A DNA stretch of 64,000 nucleotides from Ceratothoa steindachneri (taxonomy: Eukaryota > Arthropoda > Malacostraca > Isopoda > Cymothoidae), in NCBI GenBank assembly GCA_963969495.1, contig OZ018333.1:88986942-89050941 (forward strand), given 5' to 3'. The notes beneath the pieces were generated by a model. That model ran no database searches. It saw only the letters and a list, made by a program, of their open reading frames with translations, and had not been told where the DNA came from. Positions 51,737 to 63,519 of this stretch are shown in pieces. Every line of letters starts with the position of its first letter. The stretch's first letter is position 1. The position numbers and the translations under genes are program-made.

Positions 51737-54700
51737 CTGTCCATTCAGGCTCAGTATGGTCTCTCATTTCATGAAGCTAATGAATTTATCCTGGATTCCT
51801 AGTGTTCTGCATGGGATCCCTTATGCTCCAATTTTAAAAAAGACACCCTCTGTTCCTGACCCCTCAAGGCATACAAGCACACTTTATTCTGCATTCATTC
51901 TGAACCCTTTTGCTGATTCTATCTACCCTGGACACTGCTCTGGTACAGCTGGTGGTCAAAGGCTTCATACCCGACCATGGCTTCCCTCCCCTCCCCCATT
52001 GTGACTGTTTTCCTTAAGGCAAATTGGCTACTTGCCTCCACCAAGTCGTTAGACTCGCAGGAGGTAACAGCCCTGAAGTTTGTTGTGAGGCTGTCTTCTA
52101 GTGTTACTAAAGCTGCTTCTAAAAGGAGAACAGCACCATAAGAACTTCAGCTCCTATGCCTACACCCAGTTCTAGCCTGCGTGACTTAGAGAGGCTGGAT
52201 CCTCCAAAGGAGAAACCCCCATCTGCCTAAGGTTTTGAGGAAAAAGGAAGAAAAGATTCACATAGGGAGCACAAACTGCCCCGATATGTTCCTGAAGGCG
52301 ACATGCATTGTCTGGCAAACAGCCCCCAGACTCAGAAGTAGACGGCCATTCCCCTAAGGGTCTTCTCTTTGAAGAGGGCCCCTGCATCTCCTCTGCGCTA
52401 GGCCTGGAGGGCATATTCCTTCAAAGGACTTGCTGCTGACTCCGGGTGAAATGGTAGGAGCTGCAGAGGCTCATCTCCTCCCATTTTCTTTTATCTATCT
52501 TTTTGCAGGAGACCATACTGGATGAGTGCCCCTTGCCTACGTTCCCCCTTGCCTACGTTCCCCCTTGCCTACGTTCCCCCTTGCCTATATGCCCCCGGTA
52601 TAAGGGTTTCATAATGCCACAACCACATAGTGGAGGCCGGGCAAGAGGATGCACCATCTACATCTCCACCCTACATGATTTCTCCATTCTTCTCTTTGAT
52701 TTAGGATCTCCTTTCAGGGAGTAGCTGTGCAGCTGCAACTGGATAGGAGTTATACTGTTATTTCTGTGTATATTCCACTGTCAGCCATCTTTCATGCAGG
52801 GGACTTCCACAAGGTTTTGGCAAAGTTACAGAGGCCCTTTCTCATTCTTGGGGATTTAAACAGTAGACACCTCATTTGGGAAGACTACTCAATCATTCCC
52901 AGGGATCAGATCCTATCTGATCTGGAGATGAGTATCCTAAATGTGGATGAATTTACGCTTCACTGTCAGAGAACTGCTTCATTTTGCTGTCTTGATCTAT
53001 CTCTCTTCTCTCTGGATGCACAGCCCAATTTTGTGTGGGTAGTAGTCAATGATTTGCATGGTAGTGATCACTTTCCCATTTCAAATATTTTCTGGGCCAC
53101 TACTGACTGAGTTCCCACCTGGTTGGTGCTTGGAGCTGGTGTGTTGGTTAGCATTTCAGGAAATGACTGATTTCTCTAAATCTGTCTTAGTTGACTACTG
53201 TCGGCTTAACTACTATTCCTAGAATATCTGGTCATTTTGCATGCCAACCTCTTCTGTGGTGGTTAGCCGAGTGTGAGACTGCCCTCAAACAGAATCTTTA
53301 TGCCTATATGGAGACTCTCCACATGATTGGGACAATAGGACAACTCCCAATCTTTATATTTGAATTCTTGCAAGATCGTTAATTTTGTGTACAGGTTGGG
53401 AAAGACCTCTCTGGGTCAATGGAGCAGGAAAGGGGGTCCTGCATGGAAGTGTCACAATCTTTGCCCTGAGCATCAATGGCATCACCTAGGTGCTACCAGA
53501 AAATGTCCTTGTTATTCTCTTTGTGGATGATTTGTCAATCTCTTTGGGTGTGGCCCAGATGTCAACTCGAACAAGCATTGAATCGTGTCTCATGCTATGC
53601 CGAAGCACACAAGCTTTGGTTTTCCTTGGCCAAGACTAAGGTGGTGCACTTCTGCTGTCATCCATGGCTCCACCCTGACCCAGACTGTTTCTAAATGGGT
53701 TTCGACTAGAAGTGGTAGACTCTCACCTTTTCCTCGTGTTGTATTTGACAGATGCCACACCTGGGAGGCTCCTGTTTACAACCTTAGGGGGTCTTGTATC
53801 TGTACCATTGATATTCTTCTCTGCGTGACGCTCAGTGCATGAGGCACTGATAAAGCTACTGCATTACTTTTTTATCAATCCTTTGTTCGTTTGAAGCTCA
53901 ACTACGAATGTGAGTTTTATGCATCCACAGGTGAGCATGTATTGGGGAAGGTGGACTCGATCCAACATTTGCTTGGCAACCTGTGCCTTCCACACATCCC
54001 TCATTCAGAGCCTACTTGTTGCTTGGAAGATGCTACTCGCTCTGCGTAGTATATACCCTATTATTCTCCTGTATGTGCAAACCCTATGACTCCTTTAGTT
54101 ATTAAAAAATCTCACTGCATCCGCATCTCATTTTGACAGTACCTACACTACTAAGAGACACCAGTCCCACCCAAAATGTTTGGGTTTAGGTTTAAAATCA
54201 CCAGGGCTCTGTCAGGCACTGTATCTGTCTTCACGACCGACCTGGTTGCAATACACCGCTCAGTACAGGAGATAATGCGATGTGCCTGGTTCAGAGACTG
54301 GATTGTGATTTATAGTGACTGACCTACTGCCCTGAGTGCTCTCAGGGCATTGGAATCTCTGCATCCCTTGGTTTGCGATATCCTTGTTTACCCAGTTTTG
54401 GCAAGCCAGGCCGATTTCAAGATTATCTTCTGCTGAGTTTCTGGACATGTAGGAATTGAGGGGAATGAGGCCATCAAAGAGTCTGCGAGGACTAGGTAAC
54501 CACATCAGCATTTCACTCTTCCTCGCACTGATTTTCATGGTGAGAATACAGGCAGCCCTCTATGCTGCTTGGCAAAAAGGATCAGACGGTAAAGGGGAAC
54601 TTAAAGTTGTGTGCCATTGCTCTGTGACTGTTCCCATCGACCTACTCCCCGATGCTAAGACAGCTTCAGGATCTGTATTGTGATCGAATAATTGAAAACA

Positions 54701-54922
54701 CTCAGAGGATGCACTGCCATCTGATGGAGTGGTCGCCTGCTCCTTATTGTGATGTCCTGATTATCCCCCAGACTGTTATACACATTATTGTTGAATGTCC
54801 CAGTCTAAGAGATCTTTACACGCATTGCCTGTCCTGATGCCAGGATGATCAGGGTCACTACACTTTTTCCCTTGCACTCAGGACTGGTTTGTGCATACAG
54901 ACTATAAGACTTTTTTTTAAAG
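51737..54922 (+). pseudogene. I-clade LINE copy C, continued: ORF1 end, endonuclease, RT, RNase H
   Basis: This is the second part of the copy that starts at 36320. ORF1 end reads IQAQYGLSFHEANEFI. The endonuclease has RPFLILGDLNSRHLIWEDY (Asp-Leu-Asn) and NDLHGSDHFPISNIF with the Asp-His pair intact, better than in the reference copy. RT: IFEFLQDR, LFVDDLSISLGVAQM (palm, VDD). RNase H: CWAEFGDWIVIYSD-like blocks decayed, with stops. A 16-bp tandem repeat is at 52530-52594. A solo LTR cuts it at 54928 and the 3' UTR resumes at 56063. Confidence 0.75.
52530..52594. repeat. Four-copy 16-bp tandem repeat
   Basis: CTTGCCTACGTTCCCC is repeated about four times within the endonuclease of copy C. 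The reference copy has only one unit there, so it is a local expansion. Confidence 0.8.
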
Positions 54923-54927
54923 AGGCT

Positions 54928-56057
54928 TGTCGTGGTACACCACTCTATACCATACACTACTCCTATATTATGTGGGGGGTGACTTAATCACCTACTCCAA
55001 CATGAACCATTGAAGGACTGTTCACTAGGATTAATGACTGACTAGGAGGTCATACTTGAGGCGTTGGGTTTCAAATCCTTAATAATAAACAGAGTGCATA
55101 AATGGTTGCCGAGATTTACTTGAATAGGCCGGAATATCGTTCAAGGTTAGTTAAAGTTGAAACAACAAAAATATAATTTTATTTACAAAGATTAAAATAA
55201 GAATTAAAATACCAAAAGGGGATTATTTAAATTGAAATAGTCTCTTGATAATTATTAGGAGAAGGATTCTCAAATGGAATTAATTGGTTAATGTTACTCT
55301 GCTCAGATAAAAAGGGGGACTTGAAATTAATAATAATGGAGTGGGTTTCACTCTTACGAGTTGATGACTTTGAGTAAGGTCCTTCTTGTGATGAGGCAAG
55401 TGAGAAACAATTCCCAGGTGGAGCACGATCCAAACCAACCTTCTGATGAAGATAGCCAATCTTCAAATATGACATTCAATGGGAAATGTGGGATTACTCT
55501 TAATTCCACTGGAAGAGGAAGCTTTTTTTTTTTCAAAGGTAATCGATGGATATTTTCTTCGGTTCGATTAAACGAAGGGAGACTTGTGCGAATTCAAAGG
55601 CTTGCTGATCAGAGAAGCTACCAATTGATGGGTAGAATCACGATGGAGAAAGTCTGCTGTCTGATGAACATTCACAAGACGAGACGATAAAGATGGCCTT
55701 GAGTTGTGGGCTGGACTCCTTGAACTGCAGAATAACCTGAGTATTTGTATGCCCAATTCTGAGGGTAAAGGGGGAATTTGGAGAAAGGAGTCACAAGCTC
55801 CAGACGATCTTAATCTGGAGGCGGAGTCGATTCATCATTTAGCAGGTAGGTGCGAGAAACAGTGGCTCTTCCTCGCCTTATCACTGGGGAGGAGGACGTT
55901 TGGGGTGAGTTTGCAGGATTGAGGAATATTTCCCCAATGCGCTCAGGAGTAGAAAATGGTAAATGTTTGAACAGGAAGTGACATTCCTCATGGTGAGATA
56001 CATTCGCACATGGTCTCGAATAAATTGTGGGAGGGGGTCAGAGGTTGTTCTTTTACA
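54928..56057. repeat. Solo LTR
   Basis: The 1130-bp insertion begins TGTCGTGGTACACC and ends TTCTTTTACA, the TG...CA ends of an LTR, with AGGCT on both sides (54923-54927, 56058-56062). No gag or pol inside, and the open frames at 55361-55690 and others have no known similarity. This fits a solo LTR left by recombination. The family differs from the Gypsy element at 38041. Orientation not determined. Confidence 0.75.
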
Positions 56058-56062
56058 AGGCT

Positions 56063-56303
56063 GACTTCCCTTTTATTTAAGTCTTTGTTGTTAGTCATGT
56101 GTTCCTGTGCCTTAGGAAGCCTGACATACCCCTAATGCCGGAGTTTGTTTCCTTCTTATTACTTTTTGTTCTTATTTTTGTTTTTAAGCTTGTCTTGCCT
56201 TTGTTCCTATATCTTTTTTCTTGTTTTTTAATATAGCCAAACCTTAGGTTTCTGCTAATTACTCCCAGTTTGAAACTGCTAGATTGGCTCTTTACTTTTT
56301 TTT
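56063..56303 (+). other. Copy C 3' UTR
   Basis: The sequence matches the 3' UTR of copies D and F (GACTTCCCTTTTATTTAAG, GCCGGAGTTTGTTTCC, then GATTGGCTCTTTAC and a poly(T)/A-poor end). It closes the LINE that began at 36320. Confidence 0.65.
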
Positions 56304-56474
56304 TTAAATCTCATTAATGATATGTATATAATATAGGTACATTTGCCACATCCTTAACTTTATTTCTTGTTTGTCTATTGAGCTCCCCTTTAATTTCTCT
56401 CATATTCCTTCCAATTAACCTGGGAAAGCTAGTCTTAAAAGCCTCTCTATTTGTGGGAATTTTTCTCCTCACAT

Positions 56475-56625
56475 GTAGCTGAGTGGTCTAAGGCATTTGT
56501 CTAACTAAGATCAAATCGGTGCTTGCCTCCTCAGTGTGTTTGGTTTGATCCTCATCCCTGCCCAAATTTTTTGGTGTATTAGGAAAGAACATTTTTCAGT
56601 AGAAAAATGATTCTATTCATAAGGT
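56475..56625 (+). repeat. tRNA-Leu-like SINE, copy 2
   Basis: GTAGCTGAGTGGTCTAAGGC carries box A, and GGTTTGATCCTCATCC near 56538 carries box B. A tail of AAATTTTTTGGTGTATTAGG follows. It is related to 36132-36300. The two flank the large LINE in the same intron. Confidence 0.72.
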
Positions 56626-56950
56626 TTCTTTGCAGTATGACACTTGAGTGAGAAGGCACTAGTAGCTGGGGTCATCACTAGATGTTTTTATCTGTTTTAC
56701 CCCTCGATGAGGTTGTCATTTCTTATTTATTCAATCTTCCATTATCACATTTAACACCATGCTTTAGCTGTTATCATGCACACTTTGGCTAGTTTCACAC
56801 ACTAATCTTTACACTTTGATCCATCAGTCATTTTCATCTGAAAGTGAACATATCTAATTCTCCAAAGTAAGCCATTAAAAACATGAAAAGAACACAACAG
56901 TGATTTCTGGATGCTCTTTAAGGAATTAAATTTTGTACTTCTTGATGCAG

Positions 56951-57106
56951 GACTTTGGGGAGATTTCATTCAAGGAAGAAGTTAGTGAAGAATTCTTTCA
57001 TAGAGAGATGATTTCTGTTACTTTTGATGTACTATGTGCAAAATCTGAAAATTCTCTACCAAACAATACCACTGAATTTTTGCAACAAGACCTCCATCAA
57101 GAAAAG
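56951..57106 (+). CDS. Host gene exon 3
   Basis: Acceptor TTCTTGATGCAG precedes 56951; 52 codons follow, starting DFGEISFKEEVSEEFFHREM and ending QQDLHQEK; donor GTAATC at 57107. Phase 0 on both sides, as for exons 1 and 2, and again starting with Asp. FKEE fits a SUMO-attachment consensus. No domain that I recognise. The gene must continue beyond the window or in later sequence that I cannot identify, as no stop codon exon is seen. Confidence 0.6.
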
Positions 57107-57239
57107 GTAATCTTTGTCATTTTTAGTTTCTTGCTGAATTTATTTGTATAATGGCAAACATTATTTCATATTTTCTTCACACCAATGTTATCACTCAAGA
57201 TTGAAATGTCTTAGTAATAAATAATAATAATAGTAGAGT

Positions 57240-57848
57240 TTATACCTTTATCATTCTTGCTTGAATCTTATTTTCATGGAGTGTTCTATAGACAGTACTT
57301 CTCCCAGTTATATCAGTGGGGTTCCTACTACTGGCCTCTGTTCCTACTTGCACACCTTTCAATTGAGAACATATTTAATACCCTCAGTCTACAGAGCCAA
57401 AGTACCTCAGGAAAGGTAATAACTTTGTTGCCCTCCTTTGCACTAACTAGCAGTTGATATCATGTCTAAAATGTGGGAACCATGCCTCTATACAATACAC
57501 TAAATGTCGCTAGCATACAAATTAGAAAGTTTAAGGATAACATCTTTACATTTGTAACATTTATCTTAATGATGCCCAACACACTACTTGCTTTATTGTT
57601 TCCTTAAAACACTACTTAAAAAACCAGTGAGTTCCTATGAGCCAATGTTTGTTAAACATGATTTACCTGTTCTAAATTCATGCTGTCAGCATCGTTGCTT
57701 ACACACTTACAAACTTGCAAACATACTGCCCTAAAGTTATTTAGGTCTTCTTTCCTTCTTAAAAATGGCCACTACATTACCTATTTTTTCAATTATCTGG
57801 CACTTCTCCTAAAATGTAGTGATTAGTATATATTTTCTCCAGAGTTAC
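57240..57848 (-). pseudogene. LINE-Y-like RT pseudogene, first part
   Basis: The minus strand reads, across frames, VPDNWK-like blocks near 57790, RHDINC near 57450, VQRRATKLLPFLRYFGS near 57400 and LRVLNMFSIER near 57360. It resembles LINE-Y (25068-25706) but is much more decayed. It continues at 63798-64000 beyond copy F. Confidence 0.6.
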
Positions 57849-57860
57849 TGCTATGCTTTC

Positions 57861-58396
57861 CCCCTGTAAGGGGCACAGCGATTTGCCATCCTGGCCGCCG
57901 TGCTAACGGGATCCAGTGCTCTGTCCGGCCCCAGCTTAGCCTCTCTTCCTTCCTTCAGATAGCCTGTATTTCTCCCCTACTCCCTCACTTCCACTACAAC
58001 CTCTCCCACAACTTTCTCTGGTCAGCCTCTAATTTCACAGGGTAGATGCTGACCTTCTTCTCAGCCGACCATCCCAGATCGGAGCTGAGGGGGAAGAAGA
58101 CAATGTTCCCTAACCTGTGAGCTCCGGTTCGGAATGTTTTTTCTTTTTAACAACCTGCTTCATCCTCACCCATACCTTCCTCACATCCCTTTTCCTTTCC
58201 TCTTCACACTCTATCAATTTTACACCGTGATAAGGGGGAGCTGCCATGCCGATGGACTGCCAGGCCACCAGGTGGAAGAGGTGGTCCTGAATGGCGGCAC
58301 CTGGCTCTGCCAGGCCTGTACACACCCCTTGCAGGGTGGGCTACAGCGAGGGGTGATGAGCTATTGCATCCTGTTGTAAATTTACGGGCACCATAC
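57861..58396 (+). other. Copy F 5' UTR
   Basis: Starts CCCCTGTAAGGGGCACAGCG, G/C-rich. Shares its first about 95 bp with the SINE-like repeats at 20303, 36926 and 38237. LINE 5' ends usually hold an internal promoter; I see no motif that proves it. Confidence 0.6.
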
Positions 58397-58410
58397 CCAA
58401 TGATGAGAAA

Positions 58411-59550
58411 ATGAAAAATATTCCCTTAATTTCCCCTTGTACATCGACGGAGCCACCCTCGGGCAGCTCCAAAGAAAAAATGGAGTTCCTTCCCACCCCA
58501 CCCCCCCTTGTGCTGGCGCAGGGGACCCTCCAAACTTCTCTAACCGGAGAGGAGGCTTACTCCTCTCCTATGACTACGGGTGTAGGGGACTCCCCCTCAC
58601 CCCCTTCTCTGGAGGTGCTTTCTGGCACCTCCCTGTTTCCAGCATTAGTCCCTCCTTTTCTTTCTAAGGGGATTGCCAAGAAAGCCATCAGGCAGCCCAT
58701 AGCCGACCGCTCCCCATTGAAGCGGCTCGGTAGGGCAAACCCCCTTAGGGGAGTGAGGGAAGTCAGGCCCCTCCGGTCGCTTCCCTCAAAAGACCTGGTG
58801 GTCAAAATATTGAACCTTGCAGGGGTCAAGGGGTGTGCCTCCCCACACCTGACTAGTGACAATGATGCCAATGGGACCTGCGATGTTCTGGGGGGGGGGG
58901 GGATGGCCAACTGGAGGCCCCCCCTGAGATAGACATGGTCCTTGAGGCAACCAGGCCTCAGACGGTAGGGCCTTCCATGGGGGGAACTCCGGGCTGGGCG
59001 CCAAGCGCCGAACTCGAATCCGCCCCTATGCAAGGTCCTCCTCAAACGGCTAGGGTTTCCGAGGCAGTACAAGGAGGGGAGGGATCTCCTCCGACTGGTG
59101 CCCCTACGACTGCCAGGACCTTCTCCATTTCAGAGAAGGATCTGGCTGAGGCCGGTCCATCTGGCCAGGGGGCTCCTGCCGGCAGAGGGGAGAAGCCGGT
59201 TCATTCCCCGCCCAACTCTCCTAAAAAGAAAAAGACTAAGACAACTCGGGGCTCCTCTCCATCCACGGGGATGGATGGGTCTGCTGCCTCTTTGGTAAGC
59301 GACCAAGCCAAGATCGGCACATCCAGCCCCTCTGCCTCCCTGGGTGCAGAGCCCCTAACTATGACTAAGAGCAAAAGTGCACAGGGCGAAGCCTCGATAA
59401 CATAGGGGCCCCTCATTCAGATGTTACCTGGCGTTTTCGAGCTCGCTGGCTTCAAACGCTTCCTCGTTATTCGCTCCACAGGCGGCATTACCTCGGAAGT
59501 TGATCGCCAGACCATCTTCCGGGGTTCCTAAAGCTGCCCCTGAAAGGAGG
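58411..59550 (+). pseudogene. Copy F ORF1 with internal deletion
   Basis: The first frame (58411-58932) is Pro/Ser-rich and ends at a stop after NWRPPLR; the next (58935-59405) has PKKKKTKTTRGSSPST, a basic stretch. At about 59483 the sequence jumps from the RSTGG-like block to a position beyond the capsid-like core, so the core and the zinc knuckles seen in copies B and C are missing. A G13 run at 58889 lies at the frame break. Confidence 0.7.
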
Positions 59551-59748
59551 ACAGCAACAAAGGAGCTTCGGCTCCTTCGCCCACGCCTAGTGGTGAGCTG
59601 AGGGGCTCGGAGACGGTGATCCTCGAAAAGAGGGCGTCCCGCCTCCGAAGCCGCAATGCCCGCCTAAGATTTCGAGGCGGAGGGGGGAGGAAAAGACTCG
59701 CATGGCGAGCTCAACCTTCCCCAATAAGTCCTCGAAGGCAATAGCGCT

Positions 59749-60600
59749 TTGTCCGGCCAAAAGCACCTGGGATTCTGCCTCCGGAAAGCGTACGGCCATT
59801 CCCGTGAGGGTCTTCTGTTCGAAGCCGGCCCCTGCGTCTCCTCCAAGCTAGGCCTGGAGGGCATATTCCTTCAATGGAATGGCCGTGGACTCCGGGCCAA
59901 CTGGGAGGAGCTTCGGAGGCTCGTCTCGTCCCGTTCCCCGTTAGCTATCTTTTTGCAGGAGACCATGCTGAGCGCATGCCCCTTGCCCACCGTCCCGGGG
60001 TATTATGGTTTTGCGACCCCACCACTACGGCTGATGGCCGGGCGGAAGGATGTGCGATTTACACCCGGCACGATGTTTCCGTTCTTCTCTTGGCTTTAGA
60101 TAACCTCCTTTCAGGCAGTAGCTGTGCAGCTGCACCTTGATAGAGGGTATACTGTTATTTCCGCGTACATTCCACCGTCAGCAGACTTCGACGCGGGGGC
60201 CTTCCGCCGCGTCGTGGCACGGTTGCCGAGGCCTTTTATCTTGCCCGGAGATTTAAAAGGTAGACACCCCCTATGGGGAGAGTACTCTATCGATCCCGGG
60301 GGTCAAGTCCTTGCCGATCTGATCGACGAGCTTGAGATGGTATCCCAAATGTAGACAAGTTTACGCATCACTGCCCGAGAACCACTTCATTTTCTTGCCT
60401 TGATCTATCTTTGTGCTCTTCGGATGCACGGCCTGATTTTGATTGGAAGTGGCCGATGACTTCCATGGTAGTGATGACTTTCGCATTCAAATATCATTTT
60501 CAGGGTGACTTCCGCCTGAGAGCCGACCTCGGTGGTGCTTGGCGCGGGCGCGGTGACCTGCATTTCAGGAAATGACTGAATTCTCTATCTCAGTCGAGAA
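59749..60600 (+). pseudogene. Copy F endonuclease
   Basis: LQWNGRGLRANWEELRRLV (catalytic Asn), LAIFLQETMLSA (Glu), then a frame shift, ISAYIPPSADFDAGAFRR, and FILPGDLKGRHPLWGEYS (an intact enzyme has GDFNARH). Near 60455 the end block reads SDDF where copy C has SDHF, so the catalytic His is lost. It is an APE-type endonuclease and inactive. Confidence 0.8.
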
Positions 60601-60759
60601 GTTTAGGTCGGGAGATGAGGCCGTTGAGTTTTTCTCCGGCAACCTTATCGCCGTGGACCTAGCTACTATTCCCAGAACGTCTGGTTGTTTTGCACGCTGA
60701 CCACTCCCATGGTGGTCGGCCGAGTGTGAGACATCCCTCAAACAGAAGCGTTATGCCTA

Positions 60760-62430
60760 CTCGCCTATAAGTGCCGCCCGAACGATTACACTGTATTTTG
60801 TCGGGCTAGGGCTAGGTTCCGGTATATTTCGAAGCACGCCCGCCGCTCTTCTTGGCGGGCATACGTGTCTTCACTTAACGGGAAGACCCCTCTGGCAGAG
60901 GTGTGGAAGCAAGTCAAAAGGATTCGGGGCAAGTTCTCGCAGGACCCGCCTCCCGTTCTCCAGGAGAATGGGACCGTAATCTCGGACCCCGCGTCCGTGG
61001 CGGAAGCCTTAGCGACCGCTTTTTCCGCATTCTCTAGCCGGGAGGCTGCTACGACAGCATTCAATGCACGTCGTCATACCGCGGAACGCCGCCGGCTGGA
61101 CTTTATCTCCAGAGGCGGACAACCCTTCAACGACAGGTTTACTGTGAGTGAGTTGCGCTCCGCTCTTGCTTCGTGCGCGGACACCGCCCATGGTCCGGAC
61201 TATGTCCCGTACGCCATGCTTCGACACCTGGGTGAGCGAGGCATGGCTTTTTGTTAGATTTGTTCAACAGAATCTGGGTGGAGGGTCTCCTCCCGGATTC
61301 CTGGCGAATCGCTACTGTGCTCGCCTTTCGCAAGCCGGGGAGAGATCACTCTACTCCGACCGGTTTCCGCCCAATCTCTCTAACCTCTTGTGTGTGCAAG
61401 TTGATGGCGAAATTGGTAAATGTTAGATTAGCCTTTTTCCTGGCAGCGGAGGCTATCTGTCTTCTGCACAGAGCGGCTTCCGCAACTTCCACTCCACGTC
61501 GGATGCTCTGCTCCGACTGGAAAATGACGTCTGCGAGGCCTTCCTTCGTAGACAGCACTACGCTAGGATGTTTTCGATCTGGAGAAGGCCTATGATACCG
61601 CATCGCGATACGGTATCATGGAGACTCTCCACACGATGGGGTCAAGGGGACGCCTCCCAATGTTTATATCTGAATTTTTGTGAGATCGTAGATTCCGCGT
61701 TAAATGTGGGGAGGAGCCCTTTCCGGCCTAATGGAGCAGGAAGAGGGTATCCCGCAGGGAAGTGTCCTCAGTGTCACACTTTTTGCTCTGAGCATCAACA
61801 GCACCACCTCAGTGGGGCCGGAAGATGTTCTTGCTACGCTCTACGTGGACGACCTTTCGATCTCTTTTGGCGCGTCCCAGATGCCAACTATGGAGCGTCG
61901 ACTCCAACAAGCATTGAACCGCGTCGTTCGCTATGCCGAAGCGCACTGGTTTCGTTTTTCTTTTGGCCAAGAATAAGGTGGAGCACTTCTGCCGCCATCC
62001 ACGGCTCCACCCTGACCCAGATTTGTTTCTTAATGGGGTGCGCCTGGAAGTGGTTGAATCGCACCGTTTCCTTGGTCTTGTATTTGACCGACGCCTCACC
62101 TTGGAGGCACATATTTGCAGTCTTAGGGTCTCGTGTACCTGCGCTATGGACATTCTCCGCTCCGTGACGTTCAGCGCTTGGGGCGCTGATAGGGCTACTG
62201 CCTTACTTTTTTATCGATCCTTTGTTCATTCGAAGCTCGACTACAGATGCGAGTTTTATGCATCCACAGCTGAGCGTTTATTTCTGAAGGTGAACTCGAT
62301 CCACCACATCGGCCTTCGCCTTGCGGCCGGTGCCTTCCTCACTTCCCCCATTGAAAGCCTGTTGGTCGATGCTGGGGAGATGCCACTCGCTCTACGCTGC
62401 GTACAGTGCATCACTCGCCTGTACGCGTGA
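60760..62430 (+). pseudogene. Copy F reverse transcriptase
   Basis: Blocks in order: FSQDPPPVLQENGTVI, FNDRFTVSELRSALASC, LDLFNRIWVEGLLPDSWR, ATVLAFRKPGRDHSTPTGF, RPISLTSCVCKLMAKLVN, a frame-broken DLEKAYDTAS block, GIPQGSVLSVTLFALSI and LYVDDLSISFGASQMPTM (palm, YVDD intact). Then RFLGLVFDRRLTLEAHI and YRSFVHSKLDYRCEFYAS. Frameshifts near 61255, 61580, 61700 and 61970. Full length for the family. Confidence 0.85.
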
Positions 62431-62583
62431 GCCCGGCGCCTCCCTCATTCGCCAACAGCTCTCACTGCATCCGCAGCTGATCTCGACGGTGCCTATGCCG
62501 CCGAGGGACGCCAGTCATACCCTAAGCCCTTTGGGTTTAGGGCCCGGAAACTTCTTTGAGAGCTACGTATTGCTCTCGGGCCG

Positions 62584-63519
62584 TTGGCGCCCCAGGTTCT
62601 GCCCAGGACGTCACCCTGGAGGGTACCACATTTGGCTATTTGTCGCAACGCCTCTGCTCCCAAAGCTTGTACAGCGCCGGGAGTATTGCGTTATCCCTTT
62701 TTGGAGCACACCTCGTGTCACGCTGGAACCGTGCCAGTGTATACGGATGGCTCCAAGTCCGAAGAGGGGATCGGCTTCCACGCCGTATCCCCTCTGTTTG
62801 AAGTCAGCGGGGCTCTGGCAGGCGCTGCTTCCGTCTTCACGGCCGAGCTGGTGGCAATACACCACTCGGTACGGGAGATTACGCGACGTGCCCGGTTCGG
62901 AGACTGGATTGTGATCTATAGCGACTCACAAAGCGCCCTGAGTGCTCTCGGGGCATTGGAATCTCCGCATCTCCTGGTTCGCGATATCCGTGACGCTACG
63001 GTTATGGCGAGCCGGGCAGATGTCGAGATTATCTTCTGCTGGGTTCCTGGACATGTAGGAATTGCGGGGAATGAGCGCGCCGATGAGGGCGCCAAAGAGT
63101 CCGCGAGGACTCTGCGACCGGACCAGCGTTTCGCTCTTCCTCACACCGACTACATGGCAGGAATACGGGCAGTTCTTCGGACTGCTTGGCAAAGAAGATG
63201 GGAGACGGTGGAAGGGAACTTAAAATTGCGTGTCATTGCGCCGTGACCGTTCCCATGGACCTATCCCCCAATGCAGCGACAGCTTCAGGTCTCTTTCTGT
63301 CGTCTCTGAATCGGACACACTCGTGTGATGCATCGCTATTTGATGGAGCGCTCGCCTGCGCCCTATTGCAACGAATGCGTCGTCCCCGAGACTGTTCGGC
63401 ACATCCTTGTCGAATGTCCCATTCTGGGTGATCTTCGCGGACGATACCTGTCCCGGTACCTGGATGGGCGGGGTCGCTACTGCCTGTCCCTTGTACTCGG
63501 AACGAGTGCTGCACATTGA
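62584..63519 (+). pseudogene. Copy F RNase H and C-terminal zinc motif
   Basis: The 220-residue frame 62584-63246 has VPVYTDGSKSEEGIGFHAV (Asp), VFTAELVAIHHSVREI (Glu), IVIYSDSQSALSALG (Asp), FCWVPGHVGIAGNERADEG (final Asp). All four catalytic residues are present, so this domain is intact. After a frameshift near 63240 the end reads PYCNECVVPETVRHILVEC, a C-x2-C-x7-H-x4-C motif common at the C-terminus of I-type ORF2 proteins. A stop follows near 63519. Confidence 0.88.

Noticed and set aside
52530..52594. CRISPR-like repeat array
   Set aside because: The 16-bp units are directly adjacent with no spacers, and the setting is eukaryotic.
55361..55690. 109-codon open frame in the solo LTR
   Set aside because: No similarity to a known protein and the whole insertion has LTR-type ends.
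58889..58902. Poly(G) run as a G-quadruplex signal
   Set aside because: A single G run next to a frame break is better explained as slippage or assembly error.
58557..59072. 171-codon minus-strand frame
   Set aside because: It is the antisense of a G/C-rich ORF1, where stop codons are rare by composition.
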